From: Dermatemys mawii
Taxonomy: Eukaryota > Chordata > Testudines > Dermatemydidae
Assembly: GCA_007922305.1 (NCBI GenBank)
Contig: ML677373.1
Location: 18,075,545-18,139,544, forward strand
DNA length: 64,000 nt
Direction of reading: 5' to 3'
Notes under the pieces: generated by a model
The model's database searches: none
What the model saw: only the letters and a program-made list of their open reading frames with translations
Told to the model about the DNA's origin: nothing
Shown here: positions 1 to 10,916 of the stretch, piece by piece
Numbering within the stretch: the first letter of the stretch is position 1
Layout: each line of letters opens with the position of its first letter
Program-made: the position numbers and the translations under genes

Positions 1-162
1 TGGATCCATGGGAAAATGGTTCTGCAGGCTGGTCAAGTTGTAGCTCATTGTACCAATGAAGCACAGGAGTCAGGTCAGTGACTACATGTATTTGGTAGTA
101 GTGTAATTTCTGCTGAATAGAGTCCATTATGGATTAAGAGGAGAGGAGATACTGGAGAAAAG

Positions 163-2001
163 AGGTTGCTCACTTTGTACTGTAACTGCGGTTCTTCAAG
201 ATGTGCCCATCAATGGGTGCTCCACTTCGGGTGTGCATGTGCCTCTTAAGCCCTTGATCAGAGATTTTCAGTTATCAGCATCCATTTGGCCCATGCAGGT
301 GTCCTGTGCCTCCTTGTGCAAAGTAACAAGGCTACACAGAAATGTGCAGGCAAACTCAATTCAGTTCCTTATTCACTCAAAACATCCCATAAGGAATAGT
401 TTGAAGTAGAGGAGGAGGAGAGTGGGTACTGGAGCACCCATAGGGGACACATCTTAAATAACCAGTTACTGCACCAAGTGAGTAACCTCCTCTTCTTCAA
501 ATAGATCCCCATAGGTGCTCCACTTCAGGTGACTTCTGAGTAGATCCCCAAATGGAGGAGGGAGTTTTGAACGGAGTCCAGTACTGAAGATAGTACTGCA
601 GAACCAAGTACTGCATCGGATATGACAGCACGGATCAGAGCATAATGTTTCAAAAACGTATGTATTGAAGCCCGTGTGGTGGCCCTATATATTTCAGATA
701 CTGGTACATTCTTCAGTAATACTGTAGATGTAGCCTGAGATCTGGTTGATTATGCTATCATCCTTTTGGGGGTGAGGGGGAATGCCTGCAGCATCGTAAG
801 TGATAATACACCCCAATATCCATCTCAATAGTTTCTGACTAGAGAGTGAAAACCCCATGGATTTATTTACAAAGGAAATGAAGAGCCTTGGTGACTTCCT
901 AAATTGCTTGGTTCCCTTCTAACATCCAGGGTACATAAAGAGGATTATTGTAGAGAACTATGTGGCTTCAGGAAAACCCCCAACAGATGAATGGATTAAG
1001 GTGGAACTCTGACAGAACCTTAGGTGAGAATTTAGGGTGTGGGCATGAAGAGACCTGGTCTATAAAGAACACCATAAAGGGACGATCTGCTGTCAAGTCC
1101 TCAATGTTCCTGATCCTATTGGTATATGTAGGTGATAATTACTAAAAAGACCATCTTCATAGACAAATGCAACAGAAAACAAGTCTCATAAGGTATCGGA
1201 GTACCTCGTTGGGGTCCAGGTCGGGGTAGTGTCCCTAATCTGCAGACAGAGATTCTCCAAACCTTTAATAAACCTAGATGATACCGGATGTGCAAATATG
1301 GAGAATCCTTCCATTGAAGGATGAAAGGCTGATATTGTACCAAATGGCCCTTAACTGAACTAACACAACCCCAATTTTTTTAGATCCAACAGATAATCCA
1401 GGATAACTGAAAGCGGCATCAGATGAGGTAGAAGGCAGTGACACCACCACCAATGGAAGAATCTCTTCCATTTCTCCACATAAATAGTGCGGGTTGATCT
1501 CCTTCTACTATTCAGTAACACTTGTACTTTCATAGAGCAAGAGGATTCTAACCCCATAAACCAATAAGGAGCTATGCCCTGAGGCAGAGAACCGCTAGGT
1601 TGGGATGAAGCATACGATCCGCATGTTATGACAGGAGATGAAGACTGGTCAGGAGCCTGAACAATGGCTGGACACACAGGTGAGGCAAGTAATGGCACCA
1701 CTACTCTCACTCTTTATCTAAATTAACTATATTAACCACTACAGTAATATTAGAAAAGCCAAGGCACGCTCAAGGCAGACAAACTAGGGTTCCACATCAG
1801 GCCAAGGTGGTTCAGAAGAAACTAGGGGCCATTTGCCTGTGTATCCCTATATTGCCTCAGTATTCAGTACGAGGAGACATAGGGTGTATGAGTAGGCCAA
1901 ACAGACACTGCTAACCAAAAATCTCCACTCAACTGCTTGAGAGGCATGCAAACTTGAAGTGGAGCACCCAGAGGGAAACTACTTGAAGAATAATCTTAAT
2001 C
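163..2001 (-). mobile_element. DIRS-type tyrosine recombinase retrotransposon, internally deleted copy
   Basis: The two ends are inverted copies of one sequence. Rightward from about 193 it reads cttcaagatgtg, then gggtgctccacttcggg; leftward from 2001 the complement reads cttcaagtag, then gggtgctccacttcaag. A further complementary copy at about 419-490 pairs with 163-240. Inverted terminal repeats plus an internal complementary region are hallmarks of DIRS elements. Between them, minus-strand fragments resemble a tyrosine recombinase: a STRTIYVEKWKRF-like stretch near 1450-1500, and STRSQA followed by VSEIYRATTRASIHTFLKHY near 640-760. The frame has stop codons and shifts, so it is dead. Reverse transcriptase and gag were not seen. 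Confidence 0.7.
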
Positions 2002-3572
2002 AGGATACAAAATATTACACAATAGCAATTAATTCCTGGACTCCATTTCTAGAGTAATTTTGTGCTTAAATGTGAACCAAATCTTTTCGCAACAGATTCA
2101 AGTTAGGGAGGATATAGGTGAATATACTTTGACATTAATATATCTTTTGTAATGCACGAGCAAGAGAGTTTTAAGCAATTAGAAAACAAAAATTTTGGGC
2201 ATGAGGGAATTACCCCAGATTATAATTTTAGTTGTGTAATATTTCACAGCTTGTTAAGAATATACAATTTATAGCTGGGTTTTCTTTCATTTTTATTCTC
2301 ATGGTTTTGTTCTCACGCTTCCCTTTTTCAAAGGAACCAGGGAGAACACTGATTAAAGCCATTGTCACCGCTCATATAAGTGGGCAGAGGAAGATGTCAA
2401 AGTTGCTGCATGGAGTCCCACCAATCTAAAGGACAGTTCAAGTACAATGCAGCAGTACACAGCATTCTTCCCTAAGAGCATGCATAAAGAATGAGGGCAA
2501 TAATCTCAAAATTCCTTTTTAACTAGCAAGGATCCAAGCTGCGAGGTTTGGATCTAACCTTCCCCAAAGATTTCTTCTTAGGTACAACCCCATTGTAGCT
2601 CCTGGCTTGTATCAGAGCACCCAAAAGTGATGCATACCAAGTGCTTCTACACCGAAGATGAAAGAGGTCACTCTCACAAATAGTTCCAGTTTTATTAGCC
2701 CACATAATGAGCATTCAAAAAATAATCCCACAGCTGTGACGCGACCAGCCAAGACATCAACAAATCCTCTCTGCATTAAATTAAATGACATCAAAGATGA
2801 CCTTCAATTTCAGTATATGATGAGTGGATCACACTACATGATCGCAACAGAAGGGAGTGCCATTCTCAAATTATATTCTTGCGCTGACTGCATGGGATTT
2901 TACTGAACTGCCACTGTACCCTATATTATTATGTAGTATACAAACAACTAAAAGGAATTATACTGTGTAGGAGACTGCATTGTATTTCTAAATGTGAATT
3001 AGCCTGCCTGTATTTGCAAATAGAAATCTCTGGTATGCTGTTTGAGCATTGCTACAGTCATTTGTTTATAGAATAGCCATTTCACATTTTACTCGCTAAC
3101 GGTGACTCAGAGTTGCATTTTGTGTTTGAGTGCTCTTCAGCAGGATAATATCCCAACACACTTCAGAGTGCTGTTCAAAACATTAGTGCAAGATACATTT
3201 TTTGATAGAATAATGCTGGACAGTCGGAATAGCTCTTTGTACAGAGACAAAGCTCGTTAATATGAGGGACTGAAAGCAACTTAAAACTAACTAGTTTTGT
3301 TGCCATTTTCAAATGAGGCAGATGTCTTTTTCCAGCTATTTGGGATGTAGGCTTTTTTGGCTGTTGTAGCTCCAGAGTCAATTTGGCTTAAGGCACTTCA
3401 GTAAAGGTCACACTCAGCCAACTGCCTATGCTCATTTATATATGGTCTGCACTGCTAACCAAGATTTTACCACTTGTTTATATAAATCTCACCCATACTC
3501 AAATCAAGTACTGCTTTGGCAGACAGTGCAGTGTGGTATGGGGAGACACTGACAGAATACAGGTGTCTGTGT

Positions 3573-3860
3573 GTTAGGCAGTGTGGTCTGGCAGAATAAG
3601 CATATTCCTGTTAGCCAGGAGGGTCCAAGTTCCACTCCTGGTTTTGCCACTGACTCTCTGTGATGCATTGGCAAGTCTTTTAACCTCCCTGTCTCAATTT
3701 TGCCATTGTGAGGGATTACAATTTTTTAAGCATTTTGGACCTGTAATAATAGTAAGAGTACTTGAAGAAAAGATGTTGAAAGAAAGCTTCACTCACTCAA
3801 TGAGAAATATTTATGATGGCTTTGTTATTTATGTCTATTTCTGATTTCCTCATAGTACTT
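3573..3860 (+). repeat. MIR-like SINE
   Basis: A tRNA-like head (ggcagtgtggtctggcag, then a box-B-like ggtccaagttccactcc) is followed by the MIR core phrase in diverged form: tgccactgactctctgtg, ggcaagtcttttaacctcc, gtctcaattttgcc. The tail decays after about 3720. Confidence 0.7.
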
Positions 3861-5172
3861 AACCTTTTCATACCCAATGCTGTCTGTTAACACAGGCTCC
3901 AAGAGAGAACAATTTCACCACTCCGGAAACTTCAGTTTCCAAAGGATTCATTGGAAAGTTTTCAATCTATCATGCTTCTTTGACATCTCTACTTAGAATG
4001 GATATGGCTTTTTTCAGTCTGTTTTGCCTAGAAGCTATTATTTTGTTGTTGTTGTTTTTTATGGCCAGAGAAGTGTAAAAAGGTTTTATATATAGATAGC
4101 AACAGCAGTGTTGTGATCAAAACGTTCCTGATACGATGGACCTTCACCCTGCTTCTCATGCTACACCAGTCTTGCATAATTCTATATCGACAACTGGCCT
4201 GAGAATGATTTCTTCAGACAGGCAAGTAAATATCGCATTTCTTCATTACTGTCATAGTAAAGGCAGGTAAGTAGACTAGGTCTAGCTTGAAGGATCTTTG
4301 CAAGGCCATGCTACACAATTATGTGGCTATGTTTTATTTTTAAAGTGCTTGTCAGAAATACCTGCACAATTATGGAGATAACTGTATTGTAGTATGGTTA
4401 TCTGTACTGAAATAATGGAAGTAATTTTCCCCCATAGTTATGAAATAGTTTTGCATATTACCATCTACCTTCTCCAGTGAAGGCCATTGACAACAACTAT
4501 ATCAAACTTGGATTCAGCAGCATGGAGTTCAGTTCGATTTGTCATAGCAATTACCCTGACAATCTGAACTAACACTTCATTGTGCTAATTTTAATATTTG
4601 AATTATGATGAGCTGTGCAGATCAGAACTGAACCATGACTACTATTAAGGTTTTCATACTCTTCATATATCACATTTAATTTTCAGACGCTTAACACGGT
4701 ATCCATTGTATATGGCAAAAACAGAAGTATATTGGAAGTGTCCATGGGTCATACTGACGAACATCTGGCCCTGGGCATGATGCACACTTCGGAGAGGTCA
4801 CCTGAAGGAGCTAATACAGTTTTAGATCTAAATTCAAAAGTATGCATTGCCTAATTACTGATATTAACATTTACTTTAGCTGTAATGATTGCTGTGTGAG
4901 AATTCAAACCATGGTAAATTAAAAGAGGTGTGGAATCAATGTGTTTGCCCGCTGTATTTCACAGGCTGTTCCTTCATTGCAAGGATATAAATCCATACAA
5001 AGACATTTCTGTACACTTGAGGGAGGGGAAGCAGAACCTCAATTTCTATAGGGGTTTGCTTTTTTCCATGTGAGGGGAGGGCGCATTGTGTGGAAAAGCT
5101 CCTTTTAATATTTAACATCGCCTTCTTTGTGTCAATGACACTTATGTACATCAAAAAATAATTTGTCAGACT

Positions 5173-5378
5173 TTGGTGGAGTCACTAGATAACTCAGTGG
5201 TTTGAGCACTGCTAAACCACTGAGTTGTGAGTGGTTGTGAGTTCAATCCTTGAGGGAGCCATTTAGGAATATGGGGCAAAAATCTGTTGGATGATTTAAT
5301 TGGGGATTGGTCCTGCTTTGAGCAGGAGGTTGGACTAGGTGATCTCCTGAGGACTCTTCCAACCTTGATATTCTATGA
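5173..5378 (+). repeat. Cry-type (turtle) tRNA-derived SINE with CR1-like tail
   Basis: The head shows box A (aactcagtggtttgagcac) and box B (gagttcaatccttgaggg). The middle has ggggcaaaaatctg and ggtcctgctttgagcagg. The tail, ggactaggtgatctcctgag then ttccaaccttgatattctatg, is the CR1 3' end used for retroposition. A short repeat (gagttgtgagtggttgtgag) has expanded inside the tRNA-like part. This architecture is known from cryptodiran turtles and is a main reason for the turtle call. Confidence 0.85.
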
Positions 5379-6344
5379 AGTAGGTTCCTGGTGTTCACTA
5401 CACATTGGTGATTTTTAAGGAACTATAACAACATTCTAGTTTGTTGCTGGAAGAGAAGAGAGTTACTTTGAACCATGAAAATTCTAGGACCCCAGTAGCT
5501 ATTTAAAGTCTGACTTCACTACACAGCAAAACTAGCATAAGAGACATGAATTTAGGAGCATTCTTAGCTTCCAAAGATTCAGGAAAGGTGTTTTATATCC
5601 AGGCTTGATAATACTGAGACACTAGGGGTCAGCAACAGCAAATGAGGAGGCTGAGAGTAACCTATTATCTTAGCCTCTCACTTAGCGCATTATTAAGATT
5701 TCTTTTCCTTCTAAACTTAGAGAAAGAAAACCCATTGAATGGTTTTATATAGCACAAAAAGAATCAACATTCCACAGCTAAATTAGATGGTTATTTGACA
5801 AATACGACTCACCAGATAAATACAAATCCACAGATTGATGAATCCAAACACATTATGAAAAATGAAACAAAATTAGCACAAATACAAGTTAGATAGGATA
5901 CAGTCTGTAATTTCTAGCCAATTTATCTAAGAGGCATTTCTCATTTAAACATGACGTAAATAGAACTGTTATATATACAAAATTGGACTTTAAAAGGTGG
6001 ACACGTTTAGTCACACTGTGCAGTAAAGTCACTGAGGAGTGTCTGAACTGTTGACGTGCAGGATGCAGCTACTCTTTCACATTCATTCACAACACTATTT
6101 GTGTTATAGTAGCACCACATAATACCTACTAGTCTAAAGAAGAAACTGGGCAGAGTATTGATTTCTCATGCACAGATAAGAGTGTTTTGTTTATGAAAGA
6201 AAAATGGGAAACCACTATGGACTCACCAAAGGCACATTCAGCATTTAGAATTTTGTGCATGAGAGATTCAAGTCAAGTCTAATGCCTAAACAGTACATAC
6301 CTAGACAGCTGCAAAAGAATGGTATCTAGAGCCAATGAATAGGG

Positions 6345-6425
6345 ATGAAAATAGGTGTCAGAAAAACCTAGGGGCTCTACTTTCAGTTCTGTCATAGCTG
6401 TGTAATCTTAGGCAAGTTGCTTCAA
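6345..6425 (+). repeat. MIR-like SINE scrap
   Basis: A short diverged core reads ttctgtcatagctgtgtaat and then cttaggcaagttgcttcaag, abutting the 5' side of the CR1 remnant. Confidence 0.45.
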
Positions 6426-7945
6426 GGAAGATAAGACTATTGCAGAGAAACTAAATTAATTCTTTGCATCAGTCTTCACTGCAGAGGAGGTGAGGGAGGT
6501 TCCCACAAATGAGCTATTTTTTTTAGGTGACAAATCTGAGGAACTGTCCCAGACTTAGGTGTCAAGAGAGAAGGCTTTGGAACAAATTGTCAAGTTAAAC
6601 AGGGAAGCAATCATGAGGACCAGATGGTAGTTACCCTAGAGTTCTGAAGAAACTCAAATATGAAACTGCAGAATTATTAAGTGTGGTCCCTATCATTTAA
6701 ATCAGCTTCTATACCAGATGACTGGAGAATAGCTAATGTGATACCATTTTTTAAAAAAAGACCCCAGAGGTGATCCTGACAATTACAGGCCTGTAAGCTG
6801 AACTTCAGTACCAGGTAAATTGATTGAAACTACAGTAAAGAACAGAATTATCAGACACACAGATGAACACAATTTGTTAGGGTAAAGAATCAACATGGCT
6901 TTTGGAAAGGGAAATCATGCCTCACCAATCTATTAGAGTTCTTTGAGGGTGTCAACAAACATGTGGATACGGAGTACTTGGACTTTCAGAAAGCCTTTGA
7001 AAAAGTCCCTCATCAAAGGCTCTTAAGCTAAGTAAGCAGTCATGGAATAAGAGGGAAGGTCCTCTCATGGATGAGAAACTGGTTAAAAGACAGGAAACAA
7101 AGGGTAGAAGTAAAAGGTCAGTTTTCAGCATGAAGAGAGGTAAATAGTGGCATCTCCCAGAGATCTGTATTGCGATTAGTGCCATTCAACATATTCATAA
7201 ATGATCTGGAAAAAGGGTAAACAGGTGGCAAAGTCTGCAGATGATACAAAATTATTCAAGATAGTTAAATCTAAAGCAGACAGCAAAGAGGTACAAAGGG
7301 AATTGAAAAAAACTGGGTTACCGGGCAACAAAATGGTAGATGAAATTCAAATGTTGATAAATGCAAAGTAATGCACAATGGAAAAACATAATCCCAACTA
7401 TATATACAAAATGATGAGATCTAAATTAGCGGTTACTACTCAAGAAAGATCTTGGAGTCATTGTGGATAGTTCTCTGAAAATATCCGCTCAATGTGCCAT
7501 GGCAGTCAAAAGAACTAAACAAATAAAGTGTTATTTACTCCTTCACTTAACATAAGAACCAGTTCACCCAAAGAAATTAATAAGCAGCAGGTTTAAAACA
7601 AACAAAAGGAAGTATTTCTTCACACAATGCACAGTCAACTTGTGGAACTTGTTGCCAGGGATGTTGTAAAGGCCAAAACTACAATGGGGTTCAAAAAAAA
7701 GTATTAGATAAGTTCAATGGCTATTAGCCAAGATGTCAGAGATACAACCACATGTTCCACGTGTCCATAGCCTCTGATTGCCAGAAGCCAGAAGTGGAAT
7801 GACAGGGGATGGATCACTTGATGATTGCGTGTTCTGTTCATTCCCTCTGAAGCCCCTGGCACTGGCCACTTGCAGAAGACTGGACACATACTTAGCTAGA
7901 TGGACCATTGGTCTGATCCAGTATGGCTGTTCTTGTGTTTTAATT
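6425..7945 (+). mobile_element. CR1 LINE, degenerate 3' part of ORF2
   Basis: The plus-strand translation, broken by stops and shifts, shows reverse transcriptase landmarks. These are an FFKK-x-x-PxDPDNYRP-like region near 6750-6800, then LDFQKAFEKVPHQRLL at about 6977-7030. SVLRLVPFNIFINDLEKG-like sequence follows near 7165-7220, then DLGVIVDSSLKISAQCAMAV near 7450-7510. The 3' end carries the turtle CR1 phrase tggaccattggtctgatcca, then gtatggctgttcttgtg. No intact ORF remains. It is antisense to TEX2. Confidence 0.85.
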
Positions 7946-8800
7946 TAGGTACACTTGGGTATTGGCAATATGTGGTGAATATGTTAAAAATTTCACAGCA
8001 AGAATGGACAAAATTAATTTCTAGTGGGAGCCTACCAATGCCACTGGAGTTACATGGAGAATGTATTATCCAATATTTGCAGTTAAACTAAATCCTTCTA
8101 ATCTATACTTGTCAGTGTCAAAGAAGAGAACACTGGAAGGAGACCTTAGACATATTCAAATACCCATATTTTAGTTTATCAACATTTTTTTCTTTTAGAA
8201 GTTAACATTTCACAATGTCACCGTTTGTCTTTTTCTTGCAGAAAATACACAGAGTAATGAAATCAGAACTTATCAGGTAATTAATGAATGAATTCAATTG
8301 ATTTTAAAATAGTCTTTTCAAATCTACTTATTTATAATTTAAATGTCCATATGTGCTAAGATTTGGGATTTTTTAAAGAAGTATTTTGTTCTGCTTACAG
8401 AAGCTTTATAATTCTTTTTTTTATTTTTAAATAGGTCCTATTTGGAGAGCATATTTATATCTTGTACACAGATTTATCTTCGGCATTTACCAGGGCTCTA
8501 ATGCAAGTAGAAAATACCTTAAGATCAAAAATCTTTAGTCTAAACATAACGAAGAACTCGTATAATAAAGTATATTATCTTGTTATAAAAAGTTAGTTTA
8601 TGAAGATAATCAAATGTCAATAAACATAAGTAACTGCCTGGTTCCAAATGTTATTACAGACTTAAGGCCAAATTCAGCCCTCAGATACAAACATCAACTT
8701 CCACTGATCTAGAATTGAACTGCAGTAATATCTGAGGGTAGAATTAGCCCTGCCTTTCTAAACACAGGTCTGGTTTCTTTCTTGGGCAATAATATCTTAC

Positions 8801-8933
8801 CCTTCTTTGCCAATCTCTCCAACTTTCAGTGCTTCACCAAGAGGCTCTTTACCAAGTTTGGTCAAATTCATTTTGGTCTCGAGGGTCATTAGAAAAGACC
8901 CGTTGTAGGACATTTCCAAATCAATCCAAAGCC
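8801..8933 (-). CDS. TEX2: TEX2 coding exon 8: SMP domain, third segment, last exon in the window
   Basis: This is a 133-nt exon entered in phase 1 (ATTCTAG, then GG CTT TGG ATT) and left in phase 2 (GAA GG/GTAAGA). It runs through residue 931. It encodes GLWIDLEMSYNGSFLMTLE, then TKMNLTKLGKE and LKVGEIGKEG. The GLWIDLEMSYNG strand pair is a hallmark of the SMP domain in TEX2. Phase 2 predicts that the next exon begins by completing a Gly codon. I looked for that exon, expected to open with an acidic Ser/Glu/Asp stretch, between 8800 and 1 and did not find it, so the C-terminal part of the SMP domain should lie beyond the left edge. Confidence 0.95.
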
Positions 8934-10336
8934 CTAGAATTGTTAATAAAAAAATTAAAATTTTTAAAATGCGACATTGCAACTTAGAGCAACTTATACA
9001 ATCATTTTCTTTTAAAGTGATGTCACGCTAAAAATAATTTTAGAGAAAATCGTTCATAGGGTTACTAATACGACTAGAGATTTTTGAAACTGGGTAATAT
9101 TTAAAATACCTTACTTTTTACCACTTGTGCTGTTTACTTTTCACATTTCACTCAGCTTGGACAGTACAAGTAATATAGATGTGTCAGTTATGCTATGTGG
9201 TGAGCCTGCACTACCACAATGCCGGTTCAACTTCCAAAATTTTGGGGTATTGTATACGTGAGTATAACATTTTTTGTTAGTTTCCATAAAAAAAGTTTTA
9301 TTTTTAAATTGTTTGAATCCCTGGACTAGTTGATATCTCTTTAAACATTATATCCCAAGGCTACCAAATGAAGACTTGTCAAAACCCCTCTGCTGTCAGC
9401 CATGACTTGTTGAAGTAACATATGAATGGCTCAATCAGTTTTAACTCAAATTTAACTTTTTCCTGAGGCCTAACTCCAAATATATCATTCATGAAAGTTG
9501 CTGTAAAAGTGTAATGTTTAACTTGCATTTTCAATCATCTGACTGTCACTTTATAGAAGTGGACTCATCACAGTGACCAAGAGAATTTTTGGAGACTTGG
9601 ATATTTGTGCCTATCCCTCATCAGTGACACGTCCTTGCTCTTAAATGCAACCGTTAGCCATGGCGTTGTTTATCCTCCTGTGAGGCATGAAGTGATTGTC
9701 AAATGAGAAAAGCTATAGGTCATCTGTGATATGGAAGGTAGAGACACACATGTGCCACTAAACATGCTACAGAGAAATGCTCTATTTTCACAAATGAGGA
9801 AATCTAGGACATGAACATAAACTGCCGCCCCATCATAAACATTTAGAAAATTTTTGCAACTCAACTTTTATTCTGAACTCCAACTGCAATGGAATCCCTG
9901 ACAGCTGGATGTACAGTCCCCATCTGCTCAGGTTCATGCAGCAACCTCATTTCCAGAGGTCCCATTATTCTTGGGAACATGAGGAGCCATTGGGTGGCCA
10001 GAGGTATGCAACCTCTAATGTGATGTGGGATTTCACTGGAATAAAGGTTCAGTATCTCCCCATCCCCACCCCGACCCCAAAAAAGAAGAGGATGGAGCCT
10101 GATTTACTCTTTTGAGGCATTACACAGCTAGGAATCCAGGGAAGACTAGCTTCAAGTTCTGTGCATGTATAACTTCGGTAGTCCACATTCCTGCTGTATC
10201 CCCCCTTAGTGGTTTGATAAAATACCAAAACAATTAAATAATTACTAGTGAAGTTCTAGTTTTTCTGTGGTGCTCAGAAATCTATACAATATTATCATAA
10301 TCAACATTAAATAATGAAACTGCCTATAAGTTAGAC

Positions 10337-10916
10337 CAGGGGTGGGCAAACCTTTTGGCCTGAGGGCCACATCAGGGTTGCAAAATTGTATGGAGGGCTG
10401 GGTAGGGAAGGCTGTGCCTCCCTAAACAGCCTGGCCCCCACTCCCTATCTGCTCCCTCCTACTTCCCACCCCCTGACTGCACCCCTTAGAACCTCCAACC
10501 CATCCAACCCCCCACTCCTTGTCTCCTGACTGCCCCCTCCCGAGACCCACCCCAACTGCCACTTTCCAGGACCCCACCCCCTATCCCATCTGGGACACCA
10601 CCTCCTGCTCCCTATCCCCTGACTGCGCCCCCTCCCTCCCAGACTCCCTACTCCTTATCCAACCCCCTGGTCCCCTTATCATGCCACTCTGAGCAGTGTG
10701 TCTGGCAGCCTCAAGAAGCCAGACATGCTGCCCCGCTGGAGCACGCCGCCCGGCGCGCCCCCCCCCCCCCCCCCCGAGAGCTGCCCACAGGGCAGTGGGG
10801 CTACAGGGGAAGGTGAAGGGAGGGACCGGGGGTATCCTCCCCGGCCAGGAGCTCAGGGGCCAAGCAGGATGGGCCCGCAGGCCGTATGTGGCCTGCAGGC
10901 TGTTTGCCCACCCCTG
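10337..10916. mobile_element. hAT-type non-autonomous DNA transposon, complete, with 8-bp target duplication
   Basis: The element begins CAGGGGTGGGCAAAC and ends GTTTGCCCACCCCTG, a perfect 15-bp terminal inverted repeat. It is flanked by identical 8-bp duplications, agttagac at 10329-10336 and 10917-10924. An 8-bp duplication and a CAGGGG-type terminus indicate hAT. The interior is C-rich with no transposase frame and contains an 18-C run at 10758-10775. Long frames here are low-complexity artefacts. Confidence 0.93.

Larger units (their letters stand above)
1..8800 (-). other. TEX2: TEX2 intron 8 (partial)
   Basis: This intronic sequence runs off the left edge. It holds a DIRS remnant (163-2001), a MIR (3573-3860), a Cry-type SINE (5173-5378), a MIR scrap (6345-6425), a CR1 copy (6425-7945) and an old palindromic MITE-like scrap near 8665-8755. 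I see nothing recognisable at about 2010-3570, 3870-5170, 5380-6340 and 7950-8660 beyond AT-rich single-copy sequence. Confidence 0.75.

Noticed and set aside
5173..5250. A tRNA gene
   Set aside because: Boxes A and B are present, but the sequence does not fold as a tRNA and continues into a SINE body with a CR1 tail.
1..8800. TEX2 exon 9
   Set aside because: No stretch encodes the expected Gly-completing, acidic Ser-rich continuation with proper splice sites, so it should lie outside the window.
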